Shown here piece by piece: positions 26,366-34,887 of a DNA stretch of 64,000 bases. The first letter of the stretch is position 1. Every line of letters begins with the position of its first letter. Source of the DNA: Herbaspirillum sp. CF444 (GTDB lineage: Bacteria > Pseudomonadota > Gammaproteobacteria > Burkholderiales > Burkholderiaceae_D); NCBI RefSeq assembly GCF_000282135.1, contig NZ_AKJW01000016.1:1-64000 (forward strand), written 5' to 3'. The position numbers and the translations under genes are program-made. Under the pieces are notes generated by a model, which was not told where the DNA came from, did not search any database, and worked only from the letters and a program-made list of their open reading frames with translations.

Positions 26366-27406
26366 ATGATGAAACTGCTTCTAAAGAACCTGGTAGATAT
26401 CACGGCGCAACGTGAAAACACGCGTCTTGCCGGATCCGTCATCACGGCCCTGCATCAACTGACCAAAGTCCGCCAGATCCGCGTGCACGACATTTTTGCA
26501 CTGCGCGATGAGTTGTTCGTTCAGGAAAAAATGTTCCTCGACGAGGGGCATCTGAGCACCATCGCCGAACACACCGACGACGATCCCAAAGAACCGCTGA
26601 GCAACTTCCCCGCCATCGCGGAATGCATGCGCCAGCACAAGAACGAACACTACGAAATCGTCGCCGACGGCACGCACGTGCTGTGGCTGCCGGTGTGGCT
26701 GCACGGCAAGGTCAACACCTGCATCGAAATCCGTCACCCGCACGCCTACGACGCGGCCATGCGCGAAATGATCGACGGCGTCTTCGCGATTTACTGCAAC
26801 TATCAGAGCCTGCTCGATTACAGCGAGCGCGACGCCCTCACCGGCCTGTTCAACCGCAAGACCTTCGACGAACAGTTCTCGCGCCACGCCTTCGCCATCG
26901 CGCCGCATGAGGCGCACTCGGTAGACAACAACGAACGCCGTCATTCGGGCGACGCCAAATCGCACTGGCTGGCGGTCGTCGACATCGACCACTTCAAACA
27001 GGTCAACGACCAGTACGGCCACCTCTACGGCGATGAAGTGCTGATCCTGGTCGCCAACATCCTGCGCACTTCGTTCCGTTCGCATGATCGTATTTTCCGC
27101 TTCGGTGGCGAAGAATTCGTCATCCTGCTGCGCTCGACGACGGTGGACGACGCGCGCAAGATTTTCGACCGCTTCCGCCAGCACGTGCAGGACTATGATT
27201 TCCCGCAAGTCGGCAACGTCACCGTCAGCCTCGGCTTCGTCGGCATCTCGCACGAAACGCCGGTGGTCATCCTCGGCCATGCCGATCAGGCCCTGTATCA
27301 CGCCAAGGAAAACGGCCGCAACCGCATCTGCTACTACGAAGAGCTGGTGACTTCCGGCGTGCTCAGCCCGGAAATTTCGACGAATGACATCGTCGAATTC
27401 TTCTAA
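26366..27406 (+). CDS. GGDEF diguanylate cyclase
   Basis: A 346-residue soluble protein. The C-terminal GGDEF domain has SERDALTGLFNRKTF at its start, active site RFGGEEFVILL, and an inhibitory I-site RSHD exactly five residues before GGEEF. It should therefore make cyclic di-GMP with product inhibition. Residues 1-150 form an uncharacterised sensor-like region with no transmembrane segment, and include WLPVWLHGKVNTCIEIRH, GAF-like in feel but not assignable. The start at 26366 is favoured by GGAG at 26351; an in-frame ATG at 26276 adds 30 residues. It stands alone in its transcription unit. Confidence 0.92.
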   Translation: MMKLLLKNLVDITAQRENTRLAGSVITALHQLTKVRQIRVHDIFALRDELFVQEKMFLDEGHLSTIAEHTDDDPKEPLSNFPAIAECMRQHKNEHYEIVADGTHVLWLPVWLHGKVNTCIEIRHPHAYDAAMREMIDGVFAIYCNYQSLLDYSERDALTGLFNRKTFDEQFSRHAFAIAPHEAHSVDNNERRHSGDAKSHWLAVVDIDHFKQVNDQYGHLYGDEVLILVANILRTSFRSHDRIFRFGGEEFVILLRSTTVDDARKIFDRFRQHVQDYDFPQVGNVTVSLGFVGISHETPVVILGHADQALYHAKENGRNRICYYEELVTSGVLSPEISTNDIVEFF

Positions 27407-27477
27407 AAATCCCACCCGATTTTTGATTGATGAAAGCCTGCGGGAAGGTCATGCATCCGCTGCATAACCTGTGCAAT

Positions 27478-27535
27478 CCCATGCCGTAAAAGCATGGGAC
27501 ATCGCCGGCACACTTCCGTAAGATTCCCGTGTGCC
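27478..27535. other. Two hairpins after the GGDEF gene
   Basis: CCCATGC/GCATGGG (27478-27498) and GGCACAC/GTGTGCC (27507-27535) lie in the 247-base gap before the asparaginase gene. The first could end the GGDEF transcript, although it lacks a T-run. Confidence 0.4.
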
Positions 27536-27599
27536 ATTACCAAAACGCAAAATGATTGGCACGCATGTCGCCGTTATGCGCATCAAGTGACTTTCATGA

Positions 27600-28724
<1,125 letters not shown>

Positions 28725-28798
28725 TTGCGGATGTGCGTACCAAATTTACTGTGTGACCTCTGGAGGCAATCTCTGTAGTTCATTTCTGCAGCAGTAAA

Positions 28799-28834
28799 TA
28801 AAAAGCCGTTCAGTGCAAACTGAACGGCTTTTTT
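28799..28834. terminator. Bidirectional terminator between ansB and the DedA gene
   Basis: Thirteen-base arms AAAAGCCGTTCAG (28801-28813) and the complement (28820-28832) close a six-base loop, with A-run before and T-run after. It serves both convergent genes. Confidence 0.9.
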
Positions 28835-28858
28835 CTTTGTCCGGCTGAACCGCGATGT

Positions 28859-29500
28859 TTATTTCAACTTCATGCGCTGGCGCAGATAAGCGATCACGCC
28901 CGGCAGAATCGACAACACCACGATCGCCAGGATCAGCAGGCTGAGATTCTGCTTCACCACCGGCAGATTGCCGAAGAAATAACCCGCATACGAGAAGCTC
29001 GCCACCCACAGGATGCCGCCGATCACGTTATAGGCGAAGAAGCGCGGGTAGGTCATGGCGCCGACGCCGGCGACGAACGGCGCGAAAGTGCGCACGATGG
29101 GCGCGAAGCGCGCGATGATCACGGTCTTGCCGCCGTGGCGCTCGTAGAAGGCATGGGTTTTATCCAGATATTCGCGCTTGAAGATCCTTGAGTTCGGATT
29201 GTCGAACACCTTCAGGCCGATGGCCTTGCCGATCTGATAGTTCACGCTGTCGCCAAGGATGGCGGCAACGATCAGCGTCAGCACCATCAGGTGGATGTCG
29301 AACGCGCCGGTGGCGGCAATCGCACCGGTGACGAAGAGCATCGAATCGCCCGGCAGGATGGGCGTCACCACCAGGCCGGTTTCCGCAAAGATGATCAGGA
29401 ACAGGATCAGGAACAGCCACGGACCGTAGGAAACGGCCATTTCGGCCAGGTGCCGATCGATGTGAACAATGAAGTCAACCAGAAATAGAAGAAAATCCAT
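28859..29500 (-). CDS. DedA-family membrane protein
   Basis: A 213-residue inner-membrane protein with about five hydrophobic segments. DedA/SNARE-associated features are [33 protein letters not shown] and the conserved [18 protein letters not shown]. Members are undecaprenyl-phosphate or phospholipid flippases, or affect envelope homeostasis. The start ATG 29500 is chosen because [15 protein letters not shown] matches the family start; a TTG eight codons upstream is possible. It is monocistronic and convergent with ansB. Confidence 0.93.
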   Translation of the reverse strand: MDFLLFLVDFIVHIDRHLAEMAVSYGPWLFLILFLIIFAETGLVVTPILPGDSMLFVTGAIAATGAFDIHLMVLTLIVAAILGDSVNYQIGKAIGLKVFDNPNSRIFKREYLDKTHAFYERHGGKTVIIARFAPIVRTFAPFVAGVGAMTYPRFFAYNVIGGILWVASFSYAGYFFGNLPVVKQNLSLLILAIVVLSILPGVIAYLRQRMKLK

Positions 29501-29614
29501 GGAGCCCGCCAGAAAGAGGAACAAGGGAAAACGCGCATTGTATCAATAGCCGCGTTTCCACCCTGCAATCCGGCGCTGGAAATGATGCCGAAGAACAGAT
29601 GCGTCAACCCGCCA

Positions 29615-30817
29615 TCACGGCGCAAACTGTTTATACAATTTATCGGCGATATCGAACAAGGCATCGTTGGCCTTGGCGCTGGAGATATTGGTCACGACCA
29701 CCATGGCGAAATCCTTCCCGGGGCTGAACCAGATATGCGCCAGGTTCTTCTGGTTGGAACCGCCGTGGAAAACCAGCGGCTGCGGCGACCAGTCGGTCGT
29801 CACGATCACCCAGCCCAGCCCGTACTTGCCGCTGGACGGCGTTCCCGGCGCCGGGTTTTTCGCCGACGGCATGTCGACGACCGCCGTATGCAGGAGCTTC
29901 AGCGTTTCCGGCTTCAGCAAGGAGGGACCGCGCTTGCCTTCGCCGGCATTCCAGCCGGCCCAGCGCGCGAAGTCGAGCACTGACATATGCGCCAGGCCTG
30001 TGGGACCGATGATCTGCGGATTGTCGTCGCCCGGCCCCGCCATGAAGGCCTTGATCTTGCCGTCGTCGAGGATGCCATGCCCGAGCGCCGCATCGATGCG
30101 GCCCAGAGTCGCTTGCGAGCCGAGTCCGGCGGTTTTCAGTTCCAGCGGATCGAAGATCCATTCGCGGATCAGTTCTTCCCAGCTCTTTTTGGCGACGCGC
30201 TCGATCATCGCGCCGGCCACGGTGTAACCCATGTTGGAATAGGCGAAGCGCTGTCCCGGCGGCGCCTGCAGCGGCTTGCTCATCCATTGCTCCAGCAGCC
30301 AGTAGCGCAGGTCGTCGAGGTTGCCCTCTTCAAACGTCGACTTGGCCAGCAACTCGACGAACTCCGCATTGTCGGCCGGAATGCCGGAGGTATGCGACAA
30401 CAGCTGGCTGATCGTGATGCTGCGGAAACCCGCATCCATTTGCGGCGCCAGTTCGGGAAAGACCTCGCCGATGGTCGTCGCCCACGTCATGTCGCCGCGA
30501 TCGACCAGCATGCCGGCCAGCGTCGCCGTGAATGCCTTGGTGTCGGAACCGATATGAAAACGGTCATTCACCGTCACCGGGATGCCGGAGCCGAACTTGC
30601 GCTCGCCCACCGCGCCGGCGCTGACGATCTTGCCGTCCTTGACCACGGCTGCGGCCACGGCGGGCAGACGATATTGCTCCAGATAGGGTTTCAGCATGTC
30701 GTCCAGCGACGTCTGCGCGTGCGACAGCGACGGCGCCATTGCGGCGGCGGCAAGGACAGATAAAAAAGCCGCGCGACCGATGATCTTGCGCAGCCCGCTC
30801 TTGTTGAATAAAGCCAT
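29615..30817 (-). CDS. Serine hydrolase of the class C beta-lactamase / DD-peptidase family
   Basis: A 400-residue exported protein with a signal peptide (residues 1-35, ending near SHAQT). Active-site motifs of the AmpC/EstB fold are Ser91-Asp-Thr-Lys94, Tyr-Ser-Asn in FAYSNMGYT and His-Gly-Gly in VFHGGSNQ. His-Gly-Gly replaces the Lys-Thr-Gly of true class C beta-lactamases, pointing to an esterase or peptidase rather than an antibiotic resistance enzyme. ATG 30817 has GAGGGA upstream. The physiological substrate is unknown. Confidence 0.9.
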   Translation of the reverse strand: MALFNKSGLRKIIGRAAFLSVLAAAAMAPSLSHAQTSLDDMLKPYLEQYRLPAVAAAVVKDGKIVSAGAVGERKFGSGIPVTVNDRFHIGSDTKAFTATLAGMLVDRGDMTWATTIGEVFPELAPQMDAGFRSITISQLLSHTSGIPADNAEFVELLAKSTFEEGNLDDLRYWLLEQWMSKPLQAPPGQRFAYSNMGYTVAGAMIERVAKKSWEELIREWIFDPLELKTAGLGSQATLGRIDAALGHGILDDGKIKAFMAGPGDDNPQIIGPTGLAHMSVLDFARWAGWNAGEGKRGPSLLKPETLKLLHTAVVDMPSAKNPAPGTPSSGKYGLGWVIVTTDWSPQPLVFHGGSNQKNLAHIWFSPGKDFAMVVVTNISSAKANDALFDIADKLYKQFAP

Positions 30818-31116
30818 GAAGTTCCCTCGCCTGAATATATTGTTTTCACCGAGAGGGTACACGATCCCGCGTGTCGCCGTCTTGCCGAAACCTTGCTCCG
30901 GAATCGCACGCGCCTCCCTGAACACCGTGTCAGCCCGCCATGACAAACGCCTACACAAACTTACGCTTCTTTACCGGCCGCCACCATCAACGTCCGTCGT
31001 CGCCGGTCGATATAGCACTTGTCTGACATGCAGGAAATGCGCCGTTGCATCTGCAGCGGCATTGGCGACGGCGCCTGCAGCCGTCATGTGAAGAAAGAGT
31101 GATGAAGGAGATGACT

Positions 31117-31368
31117 ATGCGACTGAAACTGATAGCCGGGCTGAGCGCCGCATTCCTGTTTTTACTGATGGCCTTCGCCACGCACTACAAGATTCGCCTG
31201 GAGCAGCTGGAGCAAAGCACCGGCATCCTGGAACTGCTGGCCGCGGGAATACCGCTGCTGAGCCTCTTGCTGGCTAGCTGCTTCAGTCGCACGCCTGCAC
31301 CGCAAGACAAGCGTCAAACTAAGCATCAGGCAAACCGTCCCCGGCAAGAATCATCTGCGCGGCGCTGA
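31117..31368 (+). CDS. Small putative membrane protein
   Basis: An 83-residue protein with two hydrophobic stretches (LIAGLSAAFLFLLMAFA and LLAAGIPLLSLLLASC) and a basic hydrophilic tail. AAGGAG lies six bases before ATG 31117, a near-ideal ribosome site and the main support for the gene. Its last 50 bases overlap the 3' end of the convergent GntR gene. I do not recognise a family. It may be expressed and membrane-bound; it could also be a chance frame. Confidence 0.45.
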   Translation: MRLKLIAGLSAAFLFLLMAFATHYKIRLEQLEQSTGILELLAAGIPLLSLLLASCFSRTPAPQDKRQTKHQANRPRQESSARR

Positions 31369-32026
31369 GCAGGTCGCCCGACAGGCCGGCGCGCGCCTGC
31401 TCCGGCGACTTGTCCTGCAAGCCCTTGAGCAGCGCCGCATGGTGCACCAGCGCCGGCGCTTCCGACAGGCGGCGCGAACCGGCGCGCAGGTCGAGGTTGA
31501 TCACCGGCCCGACCTGCAGCCACAGGCTTTCGATCAGGCCGACCAGCGTCGCCATGCCTGATCCTTCATAGGCGGCGAAGTGCAATTGCTTGTTGAGGCG
31601 GATGATGAGGTCGACGTTGGGTTTCTTGCGATGCATCTCGACGCACAGCGTGTCGTGCAAGTCCGAGACTTGCCGCAAGCCTTCGGCGGAAATGTTCTGC
31701 GCGGCGTGCTCGACCGCCAGGCCTTCCAGCGCCAGGCGGATCTTCAGCAGCTCGCGGAATTTGTCCTTGGTCATCAGCGGCACGCGCACGGCGCGATTGG
31801 GCAGGATTTCCAGCGCCCCTTCCGCCGCCAGTTGGCGAATCGCTTCGCGCACCGGCATCTGACTGGTGCCCAAGGCCTCCGACAGACTCTTCAAGGTCAG
31901 TTTTTGACCGGGGCGGACTTGCCCTGCCAGCAGCAGCTCGCGCAAATCCTCATACACGCGCTGCGACAGCGTGGCGTGCGTGATTTTGCGCATTTGCGAA
32001 AGGTCCGCAAGTATCGTGTGTTCCAT
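31319..32026 (-). CDS. GntR-family (FadR/FCD subfamily) transcriptional regulator
   Basis: A 235-residue regulator. The N-terminal winged helix covers ATLSQRVYEDLRELLLAGQVRPGQKLTLKSLSEALGTSQMPVREAIRQLAAEGAL. The C-terminal all-helical FCD ligand domain has the usual metal-ligand histidines in RLNKQLHFAAYEGSG and LVHHAALLKGL. It is divergent from the Liv-type binding protein operon, with 438 bases between. That gap holds a good promoter overlapped by two inverted repeats (32268-32295). It is the likely local repressor of the transporter/catabolic operon, with a substrate-related acid as ligand (inference). Confidence 0.92.
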   Translation of the reverse strand: MEHTILADLSQMRKITHATLSQRVYEDLRELLLAGQVRPGQKLTLKSLSEALGTSQMPVREAIRQLAAEGALEILPNRAVRVPLMTKDKFRELLKIRLALEGLAVEHAAQNISAEGLRQVSDLHDTLCVEMHRKKPNVDLIIRLNKQLHFAAYEGSGMATLVGLIESLWLQVGPVINLDLRAGSRRLSEAPALVHHAALLKGLQDKSPEQARAGLSGDLLSAAQMILAGDGLPDA

Positions 32027-32240
32027 GTCCCCGGTTTCTCGCTTGAAACCATTTCATCCGTGCCGATGAAATGCATCTGTTATTCAAAATTGTCGCGGAT
32101 TATAGCAGTCGCGCTTTTCCGCCCTGTCTGCCGAATGCAGCGCCACACTTCCCTTTGCGGCGATTTCCCATGCGACTGCCCCCCTTCTTCTGGCGCACCG
32201 GCATGACGTCGGGCAACATTCCTTGCTGCTGCATCGCCGG

Positions 32241-32270
32241 TTGACACACCTTGATTCTATCGAATACATT
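32241..32270 (+). promoter_or_regulatory. Promoter of the Liv/beta-keto acid operon
   Basis: TTGACA (32241-32246), a perfect -35, is followed after 17-18 bases by ATACAT/TACATT (32264-32270). Confidence 0.6.
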
Positions 32271-32295
32271 TGATCACATGTCAAATAAATGACAT
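32268..32295. promoter_or_regulatory. Candidate GntR operator with two overlapping inverted repeats
   Basis: ATTTGA (32268-32273) pairs with TCAAAT (32281-32286) across seven bases, and ATGTCA (32278-32283) with TGACAT (32290-32295) across six. Both lie at the expected transcription start of the promoter at 32241, an ideal repressor site for the divergent FCD regulator. Confidence 0.55.
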
Positions 32296-32464
32296 AAAAA
32301 AGAGGCTGTTGCAAAAAACACGGACGGAGACAAGCCGGCTTGTTCAAGCCGGACGGACCTTTCCCCTTCTGCAAACAAGCGCTCATATAAGAAAGCAAGC
32401 CGCGGCAGGTGGCGGCTTCCATCGAGACACCCGGCTCGCGCCGGACCATTAGGAGGTTTGCACC

Positions 32465-33739
32465 ATGGAGCAAGACGATAACAAAGTTGGCAGCCGGATC
32501 CTGTCGCCTGGCCGTCGCACCATTTTGAAAGCAGGCGCGGTCGCCGCCACTACTTCGGCGCTGGGCTTCCCCGCCATCGTCAAGGCGCAGTCGGACAAAA
32601 TCATCATCGGCCACCTGACCCCGCGCACCGGCTTCCTCGGCCCCTTGGGCGAATACGCCGTCATGAGCATCACGCTGGCAGTGGAAGAACAGAACAAGGC
32701 CGGCGGCCTGCTGGGTCGCCAACTCACCCTGATTTCGGAAGACTCGGTCAATCCGCCGACCGCTTCCTCCAAGGCGCAACGCCTGCTGGAACGCGACGGC
32801 GCCGCCGTGCTGATCGGCGAGATCTCGTCCGCTTCAGCGCTGGGCATCGCGCAAGTCGCGCAACGCAACAAGAAGCTCTTCATGAATACCGGCTGCAACT
32901 CCGACGAGCTGCGCGGCAAGAGCTGCAACAAGTACATGTTCCACATCGAGGCCGCCAACTCGACCTACGTCAAGGCCTGCGGCCGTTCGCTGCTGCACGA
33001 CAACCTGATCAAGGGCAAGAAGCTGTACGCGCTGTCGGCCGACTATGCCTTCGGCCACGACCTGCTGCGCGCCGCCAAATCCTTCGTCTCCGCCAACGGC
33101 GGCACGATCGCCAATGACGAGCTGGTGCCGACCGACGCCACCGACTTCAGCCCTTACCTGCTGAAGATCCGCCAGGCCAAACCCGACCTGGTCATCTCCA
33201 ATCTCGCCGGCAACCAGATCACCAACTTCATCAAACAGTATTCGGAATTCGGCCTGCCCTTCCCGATCGCCGGTTTCGGTTTCGACACCGCCGTCGCATG
33301 GGGCGCAGGCGCCGACAATTTTGCCGGGACCTGGCCGACCACCTGGCACCACGACGTCAACGCGCCGTCGGCCAAGGCTTTCGTCGCCGCCTTCACCAAG
33401 AAATTCGGCAAACCGCCGGAGAACCAGGCCTGGGGCGAATACGTCGCCTTCCGCTCCATCGTGCAAGCCGTCACTGAAACCAAATCGCTCGACACCGCCA
33501 GGCTGATCGAGTACTTCGAAAAGGGCGCGCCCATCGATGCACTGAAGGCGCGCAAGGGCACTTATCGCGCGTGGGATCACCAGTTGCTGCAAGAGATGTA
33601 CACGGTCACGCCCAAGCCGAAGGCGCAGATCAAGGACAAGTGGGACTTCATGTTGCTGGGGGCATCGGTGCCGGGACCGAGCGAGTCGCTGGAGGTATTG
33701 GCGCCGACGATGCAAGAGAACGCCTGCACCTTCACCTAA
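32465..33739 (+). CDS. ABC transporter periplasmic binding protein, Liv/amide family, Tat-exported
   Basis: A 424-residue type I binding protein of the LivJ/amide-urea group. The N-terminus has a twin-arginine export signal (GRRTILKAGAVAATTSALGFP, mature from about AQSDK). The mature domain shows HLTPRTGFLGPLGEYAVMS, NPPTASSKAQRLLERDGAAVLIGEISS and the hinge region ADYAFGHDLLRAAKSF. Tat export suggests folding before export. It is the first gene of the operon with LivH and a LivMGF fusion. The ligand is not readable, but the enzymes downstream suggest a hydroxy or keto acid. Confidence 0.92.
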   Translation: MEQDDNKVGSRILSPGRRTILKAGAVAATTSALGFPAIVKAQSDKIIIGHLTPRTGFLGPLGEYAVMSITLAVEEQNKAGGLLGRQLTLISEDSVNPPTASSKAQRLLERDGAAVLIGEISSASALGIAQVAQRNKKLFMNTGCNSDELRGKSCNKYMFHIEAANSTYVKACGRSLLHDNLIKGKKLYALSADYAFGHDLLRAAKSFVSANGGTIANDELVPTDATDFSPYLLKIRQAKPDLVISNLAGNQITNFIKQYSEFGLPFPIAGFGFDTAVAWGAGADNFAGTWPTTWHHDVNAPSAKAFVAAFTKKFGKPPENQAWGEYVAFRSIVQAVTETKSLDTARLIEYFEKGAPIDALKARKGTYRAWDHQLLQEMYTVTPKPKAQIKDKWDFMLLGASVPGPSESLEVLAPTMQENACTFT

Positions 33740-33754
33740 GCCGTCACCTACTCT

Positions 33755-33847
33755 CCGTCGCTCCAGCGAACGCTGGAGCCCAGTGTCTTTTCACTCACCG
33801 CCATCGGTGTAACGACACTGGGTCCCAGCATTCGCCGGGACGACGGC
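33755..33847. repeat. REP-like repeat between the binding protein and livH genes
   Basis: Contains GCTCCAGCG/CGCTGGAGC and GGTCCCAGCA with its imperfect partner, plus the CCAGTGTC/GACACTGG pair (33779-33820), as in the copies at 17167 and 22044. It sits inside an operon and may stabilise the binding-protein message. Confidence 0.75.
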
Positions 33848-33896
33848 GAATGATCGTGCATCTCCGTTTTTTCCTGTCCTCCACTCCGGAGCAGCA

Positions 33897-34772
33897 ATGC
33901 AAATCGTTTTCCTGTTGGAACAAATCCTCAACGGCATTCTCGTCGGCGGGTACTACCTGCTGATCGCGCTCGGGCTGTCGCTGATTTTCAGCCTCGGCGG
34001 CGTGGTCAACCTGGCGCACGGCGCCTTCTATGCCATCGGCGCCTACCTCGCGGTGGAAATCACCAAATACCTCGGCTTCGGCGGCGCATTGATTCTGTCC
34101 CCTTTGCTGGTGGCGCTGATCGGCATCCTGTTCGAGCGCTTCCTGCTGCGCAGATTTTATTCGGCCGATCCCATCCTCGGGCTGCTGCTGACCTTCGGGC
34201 TGGCGATGGTGGCGGAACAGGTCATCCGCATCTTCTGGGGCGCGTCGCCGCTGCCGGCGTCGATCCCGCCGGCCTTCAAGGGCCAGATCATGGTCGGCGA
34301 TTTCATGTATTCCAAATACCGCCTGCTGATGCTGGCGGCCGTCGTGGTCGCGCTGACGCTGATCTGGCTGCTGCTCAACAAGACCTCGTTCGGCCGCGTG
34401 GTGCGCGCCGGCGTGCAAAAGCCCGACATGGTGGCGGTGCTGGGCATCAAGCTGCAACCCTACATGACCGCCATCGTGATGCTGGGCGTCGGTCTCGCCG
34501 CACTGGCCGGCGTGCTGTTCGCGCCGATCTCCGGCGTGCATCCGGCCATGGGCGCGGAAATCATGACCGCCGCTTTCGTGGTGGTGGTGATCGGCGGGCT
34601 CGGCAGCTTCTGGGGCGTGGTGCTGGCGGCCTTGCTGGTGGGCGTGGTGCGCGGCATCACGATCCAGTTCTATGCGCCGGCCGGCGAAGCATCGATGTAT
34701 CTGCTGATGCTGCTGGTGTTGATCTTCCGTCCGCGCGGCCTGCTAGGCGAACGCATCGAACGTTTTGAATGA
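33897..34772 (+). CDS. Branched-chain-type ABC permease LivH
   Basis: A 291-residue inner-membrane protein with about eight hydrophobic segments. LivH features are LNGILVGGYYLLIALGLSLIFSLGGVVNLAHGAFYAIGAYL near the start, RTSFGRVVRAG-like NKTSFGRVVRAGVQKPDMVAVLGI, and FVVVVIGGLGSFWGVVLAALLVG near the end. It forms the membrane channel with the permease part of the fused protein downstream. It lies 157 bases after the binding-protein gene, the gap being filled by a REP-like repeat. Confidence 0.92.
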   Translation: MQIVFLLEQILNGILVGGYYLLIALGLSLIFSLGGVVNLAHGAFYAIGAYLAVEITKYLGFGGALILSPLLVALIGILFERFLLRRFYSADPILGLLLTFGLAMVAEQVIRIFWGASPLPASIPPAFKGQIMVGDFMYSKYRLLMLAAVVVALTLIWLLLNKTSFGRVVRAGVQKPDMVAVLGIKLQPYMTAIVMLGVGLAALAGVLFAPISGVHPAMGAEIMTAAFVVVVIGGLGSFWGVVLAALLVGVVRGITIQFYAPAGEASMYLLMLLVLIFRPRGLLGERIERFE

Positions 34773-34887
34773 GAGCGGCTGAAAAAAGCCGCTGGCGGCG
34801 TTACGCCGCCTTGCCGTACCTCCGTACTGTCTGCGTCGGCGTGCCTTGCCAGCGCCATTTTTCAGCCACTCTAAGGTGCCTGTAAGT

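Larger units (their letters stand above)
32027..32464. other. Divergent control region between the GntR gene and the Liv operon
   Basis: 438 bases without a gene. It contains the plus-strand promoter at 32241-32270, the inverted repeats at 32268-32295 and a long leader of about 170 bases to the binding-protein gene, which starts behind TTAGGAGG. Confidence 0.65.

Noticed and set aside
29615-30817. True class C beta-lactamase (antibiotic resistance)
   Set aside because: The third motif is His-Gly-Gly rather than Lys-Thr-Gly, which is typical of esterase/peptidase members of the fold.
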